Assembly: GCA_041399155.1 (NCBI GenBank)
Contig: JAWKTI010000004.1
Location: 603,810-667,809 of the forward strand
DNA: 64,000 bases
Source of the DNA: Zavarzinella sp.
GTDB taxonomy: Bacteria; Planctomycetota; Planctomycetia; Gemmatales; Gemmataceae
Reading direction: 5' to 3'
In this document: piece by piece, positions 26,384 to 35,589 of the stretch
How positions within the stretch are numbered: the first letter of the stretch is position 1
Layout: every line of letters starts with the position of its first letter
Translations under genes and position numbers: made by a program
Notes under the pieces: generated by a model
What the model was told of the DNA's origin: nothing
Seen by the model: the letters and a program-made list of their open reading frames with translations, nothing else
Databases searched by the model: none

Positions 26384-27346
26384 ATGTCTGTACTCAATAA
26401 ATCTGCTAATCTGCTTGCCCAGGATTTTCTTCAGAACACCACACGTTATCGCTGTGAAGTGGCGACTTTTCCACGCATGACTTTGATTGATTGTGGGGCA
26501 CACACGCTGGGTAGTCTTGCAGCAGGCCTGCAATTAGCCCGGATCTGCCTGGGTGGTGCTGCAGAAGTTACTCTGCAAAGCAGCGAACTGGGGCACGGTA
26601 TTGCGGTCTATTCCGATGCCCCACTTGCAGCTTGCCTGGGTTCACAATACGCAGGCTGGCAGATGAGCTACGGCAAATACTTTGCAATGGCCTCCGGCCC
26701 GATGCGGGCAATTCTTGCCGAAGAAACAATCTTCGAGGAATACCCCCACCTGGTAGAACAGTCACCTGTTGCCGTGGGTGCGCTGGAAACCAGAAAACTG
26801 CCCACGGAAGAAGTTTGTCAGGCAATTCTGGCCGAACTGCCAGATACTGTCGAGCAATGTGTGCTGGCAGTGGCACCTGCAGCCAGTATTGCCGGGAATA
26901 TTCAGGTTGTTGCACGGTGCCTCGAAACAGCACTGCATAAACTGCATGCATTGAACTTCCCACTGGATACGATTGTCAGTGGGATTGGCTGGGCTCCATT
27001 GCCACCGGTTGCTAAAGATGAAATATCCGCAATTGGACGCACAAACGATGCGATCCTGTACGGTGGTAAAGTAGACCTATATGTGCAGGCCAAAGAGAAA
27101 GACCAGGCAGCACAACTGGATGAGTTGATTGCCGAAATCGGCCCCAGGGTGCCAGCTGGCAGTTCCCCGGATTATGGTCGACCGTTTGTAGAGATTTTTC
27201 AACGCTACAATGGGAATTTCTACGAGCTCGACCCACTGCTCTTCTCACCGGCACAAATCAGCTTTAATAACTTACACACCGGACGTGTCAGTAGTTTTGG
27301 CGAACGAAATGGTGCTGTCCTGCAGCGTTCGTTCGCATCGGAATAA
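26384..27346 (+). CDS. mch: Methenyltetrahydromethanopterin cyclohydrolase
   Basis: This 320-residue enzyme hydrolyses methenyl-H4MPT to formyl-H4MPT in the tetrahydromethanopterin-linked C1 pathway, used by methanogens, methylotrophs and many planctomycetes for formaldehyde oxidation. Length and motifs fit: IDCGAHTLGSLAAGL, the YSDAPLAACLGSQYAGW block, AMASGPMRAILA and a late GRTNDAILYGG. It is followed after 13 bases by a parvulin-type isomerase gene on the same strand. No other H4MPT genes are in the window. The name is given with confidence from the conserved blocks. Confidence 0.93.
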   Translation: MSVLNKSANLLAQDFLQNTTRYRCEVATFPRMTLIDCGAHTLGSLAAGLQLARICLGGAAEVTLQSSELGHGIAVYSDAPLAACLGSQYAGWQMSYGKYFAMASGPMRAILAEETIFEEYPHLVEQSPVAVGALETRKLPTEEVCQAILAELPDTVEQCVLAVAPAASIAGNIQVVARCLETALHKLHALNFPLDTIVSGIGWAPLPPVAKDEISAIGRTNDAILYGGKVDLYVQAKEKDQAAQLDELIAEIGPRVPAGSSPDYGRPFVEIFQRYNGNFYELDPLLFSPAQISFNNLHTGRVSSFGERNGAVLQRSFASE

Positions 27347-27359
27347 TCAGGAGAGAGAT

Positions 27360-28139
27360 ATGGATCTGGAAAGTACTGCCGTAGAATTAGGACCGTTTCG
27401 CCTTACCACCAAGCAACTGCTTGCCGCACTGAAACGGTCGCGTCGCCTGCAGCCCTTGCTGGTGGATGCCTTTACGGAAAGCTACCTTGTCCACCGGGCA
27501 ACCAACGCGGGCATTAAAGTATCGGATGAAGAATTGCAGTCGCACGCGGATAACTTTCGCAGACAGAATGGCTTACTCAGCCCGGAACAGGTGCAGAACT
27601 GGTTCAAAGCAAATGGGATTACCCAGAACGACTTTGCCCTGGGACTGAGCCGTGATCTGATGATCAGCAAATTTCGCGATCAGTTAGCCACGCCATTTAT
27701 TGACAAAACCTTTGAAGATAACAAACACCACTTCGAACTGGTTACCCTTCGTCGACTGGTGGTGGCAGATCAGAATCATGCAACGGAACTGAAAGATCAG
27801 ATTCTGTCGAACATGACCACGTTTGCAGATGCGGCCACCCAGCATTCGATTGACCAGCAAACCAAAGCCGCAGGTGGGCAGATGGCACCTGTCAGACGTC
27901 GGGAATTATTGCCGGCACTGCAGGAACCAATTTTTGCAGCAGAAATCGGCAGCACCGTGGGGCCTTTTGCCGCCGGGAATGCGTGGGTACTGTTTGAAGT
28001 GCAGGAACGCACCCCGGCAATCCTGGATGACACGTTACGCACCCAGTTGAAGAAAGAAATCTTCGACCGTTGGCTGCAACAGGAATACAGTAAAGCGAAG
28101 TTTGACTTCCCCATCCTTGCTGAAGGTGCACTGGATTAG
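27360..28139 (+). CDS. Parvulin/SurA-like peptidylprolyl isomerase
   Basis: The 259-residue protein starts at ATG 27360, preceded by AGGAGAGAG. Earlier in-frame starts lie inside mch. The N-terminal helical chaperone region has SurA-N-like features (VSDEELQSHADNFRRQNGL). A parvulin core about residues 125-225 contains LRRLVVADQNHATELKDQI, AAGGQMAPVRRRELLPAL and a GPFAAGNAWVLFEV end. No signal peptide is visible, so cytosolic action or use as a maturation factor is possible. It follows mch closely and is probably cotranscribed. Related peptidylprolyl isomerases act as folding helpers for modified or secreted peptides. Confidence 0.82.
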   Translation: MDLESTAVELGPFRLTTKQLLAALKRSRRLQPLLVDAFTESYLVHRATNAGIKVSDEELQSHADNFRRQNGLLSPEQVQNWFKANGITQNDFALGLSRDLMISKFRDQLATPFIDKTFEDNKHHFELVTLRRLVVADQNHATELKDQILSNMTTFADAATQHSIDQQTKAAGGQMAPVRRRELLPALQEPIFAAEIGSTVGPFAAGNAWVLFEVQERTPAILDDTLRTQLKKEIFDRWLQQEYSKAKFDFPILAEGALD

Positions 28140-28151
28140 TTCAGGCTTCGA

Positions 28152-29552
28152 CTACTTCTTGTTCTGAATCATCTTTTCCAGTTGGGTGGGAGCACACAGC
28201 ATCGATTTCTCGTGCTGTTGTACCAAGTGATTGATTTTTTCAATCACTTCTGGGTGCTTCTGGGCCACATTGTACTTTTCCGATGGATCAACTGTCAGGT
28301 GGTTCAGTACCGGCGTCTGATGGATTGCCAGATCGTCTTTCCCATAGGCAGTCTGCGTGCGGAAATGAGCCTTCCAGGCACCCTGCCGAACTGCATAAAG
28401 ATGGGTGCCACGATAGTAAAACATCTCCTGACGTGGGCAGGGGGCCTGTTCCGTCAGGAATTTGCTCAGATCGTAGCCATCCAGCACCAGGTTTTCCGGT
28501 AGCTTGGCACCCGCCAACGCAGCCGCCGTGGGCAGAATATCCAAAGAAGACACGATATCTGCCGAAACCTGCCCCGCACGGATCTTCCCAGTCCACTTCA
28601 TGATGCCCGGCACCCGCATGCCACCTTCCCAGGTGCAGCCTTTCCCTTCACGCAATAACCCCGCGCTGCCGCCGTGTTCGTTGAAGATCAGCCACGGTCC
28701 GTTATCGCTGGTGAAAACAATGAGGGTATTGTCATCAAGCTGGGCATCTTTAACTGCTTTCTGGATCTGTCCCACGCTCCAATCAATTTCTTCCACCACA
28801 TCCCCGTACAGCCCACGTGGGCTTTTGCCCAGAAAACTGTCCGAAGCAAACAGCGGCACGTGGGGCAGCGAATGTGCCAGATAAATGAAAAACGGCTTCT
28901 CTTTATTCGCCTGAATGAATTCAACCGCCCGTTCCGTATAGCGTTTGGTTATTGTTTCCTGGCGTGCGGGACGTTCCACTACTTTTTCGTTTTCGAGTAT
29001 CGGCACATTCCAGTATTCGCTCTTCGGTTTCCAGAACGCCTCCCGCCCCATCGGGGAATCGTTCACACGGTCCATGTCGTTGGAATAAGGGATGCCAAAG
29101 TAGCTATCAAACCCCTGTCTGGTGGGCAAAAACTCCGGCAGATGCCCCAGGTGCCATTTGCCAATCGCTGCAGTAGCATAGCCACGTGTTTTCAGCACTT
29201 CGGCAATCGTCAGTTCACTGGCAGGCAGCCCACCTGCAGAATTGGGGAACAGCACGCGACGTTTGTCACTGCACATCCCGGTGCGAACAGGCAACCTGCC
29301 CGTCAGAATGCCCGCCCGGCTGGGCGTGCAAACAGAAGCTGCCACATAAAAACTGGTAAATCGAACCCCATCTGCCGCCAGCTTATCCAGGTGTGGGGTG
29401 CGGATTTCCGGATGACCGTAGCACCCAAGGTCACCATAGCCCAGGTCATCTGCAAAGATCACAATCACGTTGGGTGGGCGTTTTTCCGCACCTTCGGCGA
29501 ACTGTTGGCTGAAAATCAGGCACAACACGGCCAATCCAGTTGTCAATTTCAT
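28152..29552 (-). CDS. Secreted type I sulfatase
   Basis: This is a 466-residue protein with signal peptide MKLTTGLAVLCLIFSQQFAEGA. It has the sulfatase start NVIVIFADDLGYGDLGCYG (two metal-binding Asp) and CTPSRAG with Cys75 in the CxPSR motif that must be converted to formylglycine. Further conserved blocks are GKWHLG, FTSDNGPW and PHVPLF. It releases sulfate from sulfated polysaccharides, a typical planctomycete carbohydrate-use enzyme, outside the cytoplasm. It converges on the isomerase gene with only 12 bases between. The formylglycine-generating enzyme it needs is not evident in the window; the SUMF1-like protein at 7540 lacks the cysteines. Confidence 0.93.
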   Translation of the reverse strand: MKLTTGLAVLCLIFSQQFAEGAEKRPPNVIVIFADDLGYGDLGCYGHPEIRTPHLDKLAADGVRFTSFYVAASVCTPSRAGILTGRLPVRTGMCSDKRRVLFPNSAGGLPASELTIAEVLKTRGYATAAIGKWHLGHLPEFLPTRQGFDSYFGIPYSNDMDRVNDSPMGREAFWKPKSEYWNVPILENEKVVERPARQETITKRYTERAVEFIQANKEKPFFIYLAHSLPHVPLFASDSFLGKSPRGLYGDVVEEIDWSVGQIQKAVKDAQLDDNTLIVFTSDNGPWLIFNEHGGSAGLLREGKGCTWEGGMRVPGIMKWTGKIRAGQVSADIVSSLDILPTAAALAGAKLPENLVLDGYDLSKFLTEQAPCPRQEMFYYRGTHLYAVRQGAWKAHFRTQTAYGKDDLAIHQTPVLNHLTVDPSEKYNVAQKHPEVIEKINHLVQQHEKSMLCAPTQLEKMIQNKK

Positions 29553-29787
29553 CCGTTTTCCTTGTCAAGGAGAGTAAGAAACCACTGTAAATCATCGTCC
29601 GTGGGACTTCAAGTGGCAAAAAGGTGATCTGGTGAATTGGATTATTGAGAATCTTCCACCCAACGCTATGAGCCTAATTCATTCTTCTGCATGCAAGGCT
29701 ACTTTTCGAATGGAGAATCGTTGCTCTCATGATGCCAACACATAAAGTTTGCTTTAATGTTACGCACTTGATCAAAGAGGTAGTCGG

Positions 29788-30132
29788 GTGGATCAAAACA
29801 CTTTATTACAGGGATTACTTGCTATTTTGGAATTAGTAAAGAATCGGACTGATCACTATATTGGTCCAGTTGAGCCAGAACATGCACGCAATTTCTTAAG
29901 TGCTTTTTCTTTGGCAGCCGGCTACGCACTTGGATGGGATGAAGAGTGTCGATTTGAAGTTCGCGAATATTGCGCTGTAAACCGTGGATGGAAATGGCGA
30001 TCGGCAGGACCAGAACACCAGATGGCAGCAAAGGGTTGGCCAGCTGAGAAGATAGTTACAGAGTTGATCGAGCTAGAGTGCGACTACATTCGACAGATGA
30101 CTAAACGAAGCAAGCAAAACGATATTCGATAA
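29788..30132 (+). CDS. Small hypothetical protein
   Basis: The 114-residue soluble protein starts at GTG with AGAGG upstream. It is rich in Trp, Glu and aromatic residues (HARNFLSAFSLAAGYALGW, AVNRGWKWRSAGPEHQM). The Lys/Arg-rich end is KRSKQNDIR. No family recognised. It is a lone gene between divergent and convergent neighbours. The start and complete frame give moderate support. Confidence 0.5.
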   Translation: MDQNTLLQGLLAILELVKNRTDHYIGPVEPEHARNFLSAFSLAAGYALGWDEECRFEVREYCAVNRGWKWRSAGPEHQMAAKGWPAEKIVTELIELECDYIRQMTKRSKQNDIR

Positions 30133-30297
30133 CTTTACCTGCACCAAACTAAATTATTACTCTTGGTATAACTTGGCGTACTTCAGTTTACACGATAAGT
30201 GATGGCTTTGACTTGCTATCATTGTCGCCAATCAGTTAGAAATTCTGACCCATTCACAATTACGATCTCTGTAAAATCGGTCATCCGGCTTTTCTCA

Positions 30298-30975
30298 TCA
30301 ATTTTTCATTTTTTCATCCCCACGTGGGGTGGTGCGGCTGCGGAACAGATATTTCACCACAAGCGGAAATAATGCCAGTGCCACAAACGCCAGCACCGTG
30401 CGTGCTGACCACAGGTCTTTTGGAGTGGCTGCACTGCCCAACTCTGCACCTGCATTCACAAACAGAAAGGTGCCAGGCAGCATGCCTGCCCAACTGGCGA
30501 TCATAAACGGTCGGGTGCGGATCGAAGTCAGGCCCATGCCAATATTAATGAGAAAAAAAGGAAAGAGGGGGATCATTCGAAGCATGTAGAGGTAGAACGC
30601 CCCATCGCGGGCGATGCCAGCATCCAGTTTTGCCAGTTTATTGCCCAAGCGGGTGCGAACCCAGTCCCGCAACAGGTACCGACTGCTCAGGAAGGCCAGC
30701 GTGGCACCGATCGTGGAGGCAATGCTGACGATTCCGGTTCCCAGCCAACGCCCAAATAATGCCCCACCGATCAGCGTCAGAATGCCGGCAGCAGGCAGGG
30801 AAAAGGTGGTAGCAAGCACGTAGATGGTGAAATAGAGTAGCACGGCCAAGGTGGTGTGCTGCCCCACCCATGCCTGCAGAGTGTTCCGCTGCGTGGTGAA
30901 ATAGTCCCACGACAGGTACTGCTGCCCACCCGCCAGATAAAAGGTGCTGACGACTGCCAGAAAAAGCAAAATCAA
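30298..30975 (-). CDS. TVP38/TMEM64 (VTT domain) membrane protein
   Basis: The 225-residue product has about five hydrophobic segments. Its central part shows VTT/DedA-like signature elements: FSLPAAGILTLIGGALFGRW, then FLSSRYLLRDWVR, and RMIPLFPFFLINIGMGLTSI followed by FMIASWAGMLPGTFLFVN. Such proteins are implicated in lipid scrambling or membrane homeostasis. TTG 30975 is the listed start. The frame remains open about 70 bases further upstream without ATG or GTG, so the true start is uncertain. It lies 55 bases after a truncated amidohydrolase frame. Confidence 0.85.
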   Translation of the reverse strand: MILLFLAVVSTFYLAGGQQYLSWDYFTTQRNTLQAWVGQHTTLAVLLYFTIYVLATTFSLPAAGILTLIGGALFGRWLGTGIVSIASTIGATLAFLSSRYLLRDWVRTRLGNKLAKLDAGIARDGAFYLYMLRMIPLFPFFLINIGMGLTSIRTRPFMIASWAGMLPGTFLFVNAGAELGSAATPKDLWSARTVLAFVALALFPLVVKYLFRSRTTPRGDEKMKN

Positions 30976-31030
30976 CGACAGTCGACCATACGGATGCGAG
31001 GAAGAATTCTGGTTCAGAATGGCTCTCCGT

Positions 31031-31189
31031 TTAAGGGATCAGATCATCAAAACGCCACAGTTTGCTATCCATCTGGTCGGCAGGAGAATCATCGGCAATC
31101 GCCACAATGCGATCGTTTTCAATGGTCAGGGTGCCCGTTTTTAGCACGTCGGGCAGGATGATTCGAGCACCAACATAGCTGGTTTTCAT
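31031..31189 (-). pseudogene. N-terminal fragment of an amidohydrolase
   Basis: Fifty-two codons from ATG 31189 read MKTSYVGARIILPDVLKTGT, LTIENDRIVAIADD and LWRFDDLIP, then a TAA. This is the short beta-sandwich start of amidohydrolases (phosphonate-triphosphate diphosphatase or N-acetylglucosamine-6-phosphate deacetylase type), and the stop falls just where the metal-binding PGLID-H-H motif should begin. The catalytic domain is absent downstream. It is probably the remnant of a deletion. A short independent peptide is less likely. Confidence 0.5.
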
Positions 31190-31442
31190 GAAATTTCGTG
31201 TCAAAGAGTGCAATAAAGGCTATTATCCGAAATTCGTCTAAAAATGCTCGATTGCTTTGCTTGAGTGAGTCTTGCGATTCATCTGTCTCTAAAAATAAAA
31301 GCCACGTTCTTTATTGATCATTCGATCATTCACGTTCACAGTGAAGATGTTTTTTGGAGCACCATTTTCGCACCAGGATTCATATAAAACAAACACTCGC
31401 AGATAATTTAAGAATCTGCTTTTTCAACTTGAGGTAAAATCT

Positions 31443-32165
31443 ATGCGGACTCTCTCCCTCGTCGTGCTGATGCTCGTATCTGCTACGAGCAACATCCAGG
31501 CACAGCAACCAAAGAAAAAAAATCCCAAGGAAGCACCCGTCGTTGCTCCGAAGAAAGGTGAATCGAAAACCATCGAACTCTTTGATGGTAAGACGACAAC
31601 TGGCTGGATCGGTTATGAAGAGCTCTGGTCTGTTCAGGATGGTGCGATTGTCGGCAAAAATATCAAGCCACTCAAATTTTCCACGTATCTGTTAACGAAA
31701 GATAATTACAGCGATTTTCGCCTGGTGTTCTCGTCGAAATTGGTAACTTCTGAAATGCACTCTGGGGTTGCGTTCTGGGGCGAGGTGAGGCCAAGTGTCA
31801 GCAAAAATCCGGAAACAGACCGCACCAAGTTTACCTATGCTGGTCATCTGGTGATGCATCCGTCCGGTTGGGGTATGTACGATCTGTTTGGCCGCAACGG
31901 TCTGCCTGTCAGCGGAGCCCCTGCAAAGAAAGTCGGCAAACAACACGACTGGAATGACATTGAAATCCTGGCGCAGGGCAATCGTGTACGCGTTGCAGTC
32001 AATGGCGTTGCAGTAGTTGACTGGCGTGACCCGGAACCGGAACGCATCAAAGAAGGTCCTATCGGTCTCCAACTGCATTCGAATTCCGTTCCACAGGAAA
32101 TCCAATTCAAAGGGCTGAAATTAGAAACTTTTCCCAAAGAAGATAAGCTGATTACAGTCAAGTAA
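31443..32165 (+). CDS. DUF1080 (3-keto-disaccharide hydrolase) family protein
   Basis: The 240-residue exported protein has a signal peptide ending at AQA, then a Lys-rich linker. A concanavalin-like fold starts at IELFDGKTTTGWIGYEELWS and includes FRLVFSSKLVTSEMHSGVAF, the HDWNDIEILAQGNRVRVAVN block and a late GPIGLQLHSNS. This is the DUF1080/laminin-G-like family, which is greatly expanded in planctomycetes. Members are annotated as 3-keto-glycoside hydrolases, but activity here is untested. The start has GAGGTAA upstream. No operon partner. Confidence 0.88.
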   Translation: MRTLSLVVLMLVSATSNIQAQQPKKKNPKEAPVVAPKKGESKTIELFDGKTTTGWIGYEELWSVQDGAIVGKNIKPLKFSTYLLTKDNYSDFRLVFSSKLVTSEMHSGVAFWGEVRPSVSKNPETDRTKFTYAGHLVMHPSGWGMYDLFGRNGLPVSGAPAKKVGKQHDWNDIEILAQGNRVRVAVNGVAVVDWRDPEPERIKEGPIGLQLHSNSVPQEIQFKGLKLETFPKEDKLITVK

Positions 32166-32276
32166 TTCAATCCAATTCAGTTCGAATACCAGTGTTTTCA
32201 AGTCAGAAACATGGCAAATTGATGTAGAACGGGCAAACTCCTTTTGCCAAAAAACGCTTGACATTTAACATAGTCA

Positions 32277-32442
32277 CTAACGCTTTCGGCTCACAAAACA
32301 ATCAATACGATTTCAATTCAAGTTGATTGCCCTGGATTCCGGCCTGCGCGGGAATGACGGTTGTAGACACGTTCAGATTCTTATGGTAGACACAACCGTC
32401 TGAAACCCAACCTCGGATGGGTTTGTGAGCCGACGGCGTTAG
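32277..32442. mobile_element. MITE-like element, 21-bp inverted ends, carrying a dRS3-like core
   Basis: The ends CTAACGCTTTCGGCTCACAAA (32277-32297) and its near-complement (32422-32442) match at 19 of 21 positions and face inward. The interior contains repeat copy 4 and no coding frame. The size (166 bp) and structure fit a non-autonomous miniature element. A matching transposase is not seen in the window, and target duplications were not found. Confidence 0.6.
32332..32400 (-). repeat. dRS3-like palindromic repeat, copy 4, split outer hairpin
   Basis: ATTCCCGCG-type palindrome in minus orientation with one mismatch (GGCC). The outer arms GACGGTTGT and ACAACCGTC are separated by about 27 bases instead of 3. 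It lies inside the MITE-like element at 32277-32442. Confidence 0.75.
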
Positions 32443-32557
32443 ACGGTTGGATCGAAAAATACCAAGAAACACCGAATTTCAAACTGATTTTGGTTTAGTT
32501 TGAACTAGCGAGTCCAGTCATTGCCAGAAAATTTCCGAAGAAGTGGAAGAAATTGCT

Positions 32558-33160
32558 TTACTTCTGGCGGCCGCGGCCAGTGATGACGCCCGATTCTGTG
32601 ATGATCATATCCATGAAGATATCATGGTCGTCGGTGGGGATTTCCGGAAACAACTGGCAGTCAAACGCCAGTGCCACCAGTGGGGTTTCCAGGCGGGCGT
32701 GCTGCAGCAGTTTATCGTAATACCCTTTGCCGTGGCCCATCCGGCCCCCACGTCGATCAAATGCCACGCCGGGCACCATCACCAAGTCCAGTTCTTCCGG
32801 TGTGCACTGCTTTTCTGGTAACTGTCGCAGTTCGGCCTTTGGCTCCAGAATCTTGTACATGCCAATGGCCAATTCATCCATCGATTTCAAATCGAACAGT
32901 TCCAACTCGCCCGCTTCATTGCACCACGGAACGATTATTCGCTTACCCGATGCCAATGCTGCTGGCAGTGCCTGCCTGGTGCGTACTTCCGACCGCACAT
33001 CGATGTAGAACATCACCGTTCCGGCTGCCTGATACGCGAGCAGTCCCATGAAGGTGGTGCAGATCGTTTCGCTCAACGCATCTTTATCCTGCTGGGCGTT
33101 TCGGTTGGCGTGGGCTTGTTCCCGCAGTTGCTTTTTTCGTTCGACAATCGATTCTGACAT
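32558..33160 (-). CDS. 5-formyltetrahydrofolate cyclo-ligase
   Basis: The 200-residue enzyme converts 5-formyl-THF with ATP to 5,10-methenyl-THF in folate C1 metabolism. The family signature is plain: MVPGVAFDRRGGRMGHGKGY followed by YDKLL, with the N-terminal RKKQLREQA basic helix. The start ATG 33160 (MSESIVERKK) matches family length; the longer frame to 33292 runs into yidC. It lies 10 bases downstream of yidC and is probably cotranscribed with it. Confidence 0.9.
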   Translation of the reverse strand: MSESIVERKKQLREQAHANRNAQQDKDALSETICTTFMGLLAYQAAGTVMFYIDVRSEVRTRQALPAALASGKRIIVPWCNEAGELELFDLKSMDELAIGMYKILEPKAELRQLPEKQCTPEELDLVMVPGVAFDRRGGRMGHGKGYYDKLLQHARLETPLVALAFDCQLFPEIPTDDHDIFMDMIITESGVITGRGRQK

Positions 33161-33170
33161 GGTTTCGAAG

Positions 33171-35492
33171 TTACCGTTTTTTTCGTTTTTGGTTCTTATC
33201 TGTCGTGCTTTTGTTGGGGCCGTTCTGGCTGCGGAGCTGCTGTTGCTTCTGGGCTTCTTCCATAATTTCTTCCATCCGCTTTTTCCAGGCATCCAGTTTC
33301 CGTCCCAGCCAGCCGCGGGGCTTGTTGGGCTTTTTCATTTTTTGTTCATAATCTTCGGTAATGTTTTTCGGCAGCAATTGTCGTTCGATAATGCCCCACA
33401 CGCTACTGAAGATAAAGTAAATACACAGCCCCGCTGCGACCTTGTAGAAGAAGAACAGGAAGAAAATCATCATGATTTTCATCATTTTCTGTTGCATCTG
33501 GACTTGTGGGTCTTCCGATTTCGGCATCATTTTGGACTGCGTGTACAGCATCAGCCCCACCGCAATCAGTGGGAGCAGATTAAAGAACGGCCCCAGATAC
33601 AACATGCCGCCAAAATCGGCAGGGGTGCTTAAAAACGGAATCTTTTCGCCCCAACTGAACAACATGTCGGGGGCGGCCAGGTTTTTCACCCAGACAAAGT
33701 TTTCCAGCCGTAAGAATACGCTTTCCTGCAACGCATAGTACAGGCCCATAAACACCGGCATCTGTGCCAGCAGCAGGAAGCACCCACCCATCGCCGCAGC
33801 GGGGTTAATGCCATGCTCACGGAACAGTTTCATTTTTTCCGCATTCAGTTTCTGAAAATCGTTGCCGTATTTTTCCGTCAGCACCTTCATCTGTGGAGCC
33901 AGCTTCGCCTGCTTTGCCTGCATGATCTTGGCTTTAATCTGCTGTTTCCGGCTGAATGGAAACAGCGACCCACGCACCAGCAGGGTGATCAGCATGATGC
34001 AGATACCCAGGTTGGGGATGGCGTGGGAGAACAGACCCAGCAGCGAGTGAATGACGTTGGTGAACACAATCACCAGATCGCTCCAGTAGATAAAGGAGGC
34101 AAACCGGCCGATCCAGTTATCCATCGGTGCATCGGTCAGCGTATTCAGATACAGATGGTCTCGATAGCGATGGACAGTATCTTCCGGAACTGCTTTTTCC
34201 CCTTCCAGTTGCTTCAGCAGCCGCACCTTGGTGGGGCCAGTATAGATCAGGTAGGGGTGGTCAATCGGCTTGGAAACATCCAGTTCCCGACTGATCGCCC
34301 TGCTGGTCAGATCGTCCAGCATGGTATGGTCGGTGGTCTTATCGCGGTGGATTTTGCCTTCCGGCGTGAACCGTACATGTTCGATGTAATTTGCCTTCTG
34401 CCCTTCCGGCTGGATATCATCCAGTGCCAGAATGCTGGCAAAATATTGCACCATTACCCCCATGTAGCGGATCGGCTCATCTGCTTTGCTGGTGTGGCGA
34501 TCACTGCCAGCCAATCGACGAACCTGACGAGCATCTTCCAGCAATCGGCGGGCACTCTCATCGTCATCCACCCAGCCCACAATCCCCTGACGGTAAGTGG
34601 CACTGTACCACTCACCCTCAATCGGCATGTTCCGTGGGCCACTGATCTGATAGCGAAAGGGCTTCCGCTTCCCTTCGGGTGCGGCTAATGGCTCAATTTT
34701 CAGCCGAAAACCCACGTGATACTCATTTTTCTTTAATGAATATTCTTTCACAATTTTAATGTAGTACGGCTGTTGTAATTCGGTGGCAAACGAAATCGTC
34801 TGGCCTTCACTGGTGGTTTCATTTTTTTCCACCGTCCAGATGCGTCGACTGAGTGTATCCACCGGGCGATCATCACGTGGATCGCGGTAGTGGGTCATCA
34901 GGTAGGACAAATTACTGACGACATCGAACTCTGCGGGGCATTCGCCGGGTTCAAAGACAACAGGGGGCTCTTTTTTATCCAGAATCGGCCCACCTTGCTG
35001 TGCCGGGTAGCCCGGAATAATCATCAGTTGGCGTGGCTGACCGTTGGCATCTTTATCGGGCAACCCTTCGCGGGTGGCCTGCTGAAAATGGGTGAATTTA
35101 ATCTGTTGAATCGAGCCACCACGGGTGTTGAGCAGCACCTGCAAGTGGGCTGGTTGTTCGCCGTAACCCATTGGCAGTAACTGCCCAGGCTGACGTACAC
35201 CCACGATAAAGCCTTCGCGGGCCAGATCTTTGCCAACGGTGGCACTGGAAATGCCCCCACCCAGCCAGGCAACGCCTTCCTGCGTCGGTGGGATGATCGG
35301 TTCTGGTTCAAAACTGCCCAGACCGCCCGCAACAAGGATGCGGCCATCCAGCTCTGTCAGTGGTAATTCCGGGGCAGGCGCCTCTGGCTTCGGCGGTGGA
35401 GGCCAGATCATATTTACCACGGGACCCCAGGCAAACAGCACAATAATGCCAATCGCCAGGTAGAGATACGCTGTCAAACTTCGTTGTTGCAT
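33171..35492 (-). CDS. yidC: Membrane protein insertase YidC
   Basis: This is a 773-residue protein. It begins with an N-terminal membrane anchor (AYLYLAIGIIVLFAW), a large periplasmic beta domain (about residues 60-460) and then the conserved five-helix core from about 490. The core contains IPNLGICIMLITLLVRGSLF, SRKQQIKAKIMQ, KYGNDFQKLNAEKMKLFREH and a hydrophobic FMGLYYALQESVFLR, with a basic C-terminal tail (TTDKNQKRKKR) for ribosome contact. It inserts inner-membrane proteins alone or with SecYEG. It is longer than E. coli YidC because of the enlarged periplasmic region, as usual in planctomycetes. Its partners yidD, rnpA and rpmH are absent here. Confidence 0.95.
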   Translation of the reverse strand: MQQRSLTAYLYLAIGIIVLFAWGPVVNMIWPPPPKPEAPAPELPLTELDGRILVAGGLGSFEPEPIIPPTQEGVAWLGGGISSATVGKDLAREGFIVGVRQPGQLLPMGYGEQPAHLQVLLNTRGGSIQQIKFTHFQQATREGLPDKDANGQPRQLMIIPGYPAQQGGPILDKKEPPVVFEPGECPAEFDVVSNLSYLMTHYRDPRDDRPVDTLSRRIWTVEKNETTSEGQTISFATELQQPYYIKIVKEYSLKKNEYHVGFRLKIEPLAAPEGKRKPFRYQISGPRNMPIEGEWYSATYRQGIVGWVDDDESARRLLEDARQVRRLAGSDRHTSKADEPIRYMGVMVQYFASILALDDIQPEGQKANYIEHVRFTPEGKIHRDKTTDHTMLDDLTSRAISRELDVSKPIDHPYLIYTGPTKVRLLKQLEGEKAVPEDTVHRYRDHLYLNTLTDAPMDNWIGRFASFIYWSDLVIVFTNVIHSLLGLFSHAIPNLGICIMLITLLVRGSLFPFSRKQQIKAKIMQAKQAKLAPQMKVLTEKYGNDFQKLNAEKMKLFREHGINPAAAMGGCFLLLAQMPVFMGLYYALQESVFLRLENFVWVKNLAAPDMLFSWGEKIPFLSTPADFGGMLYLGPFFNLLPLIAVGLMLYTQSKMMPKSEDPQVQMQQKMMKIMMIFFLFFFYKVAAGLCIYFIFSSVWGIIERQLLPKNITEDYEQKMKKPNKPRGWLGRKLDAWKKRMEEIMEEAQKQQQLRSQNGPNKSTTDKNQKRKKR

Positions 35493-35589
35493 GGCGGTAT
35501 TTTAGGGTCAGCCGAAGAATTGAGAAGATGATGAAATCCAATCAAATGATTTTACAATCAAATACACTTATTGTCGTACAAATATTGAT

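Noticed and set aside
33813..34688. 291-residue plus-strand frame
   Set aside because: Antisense of yidC.
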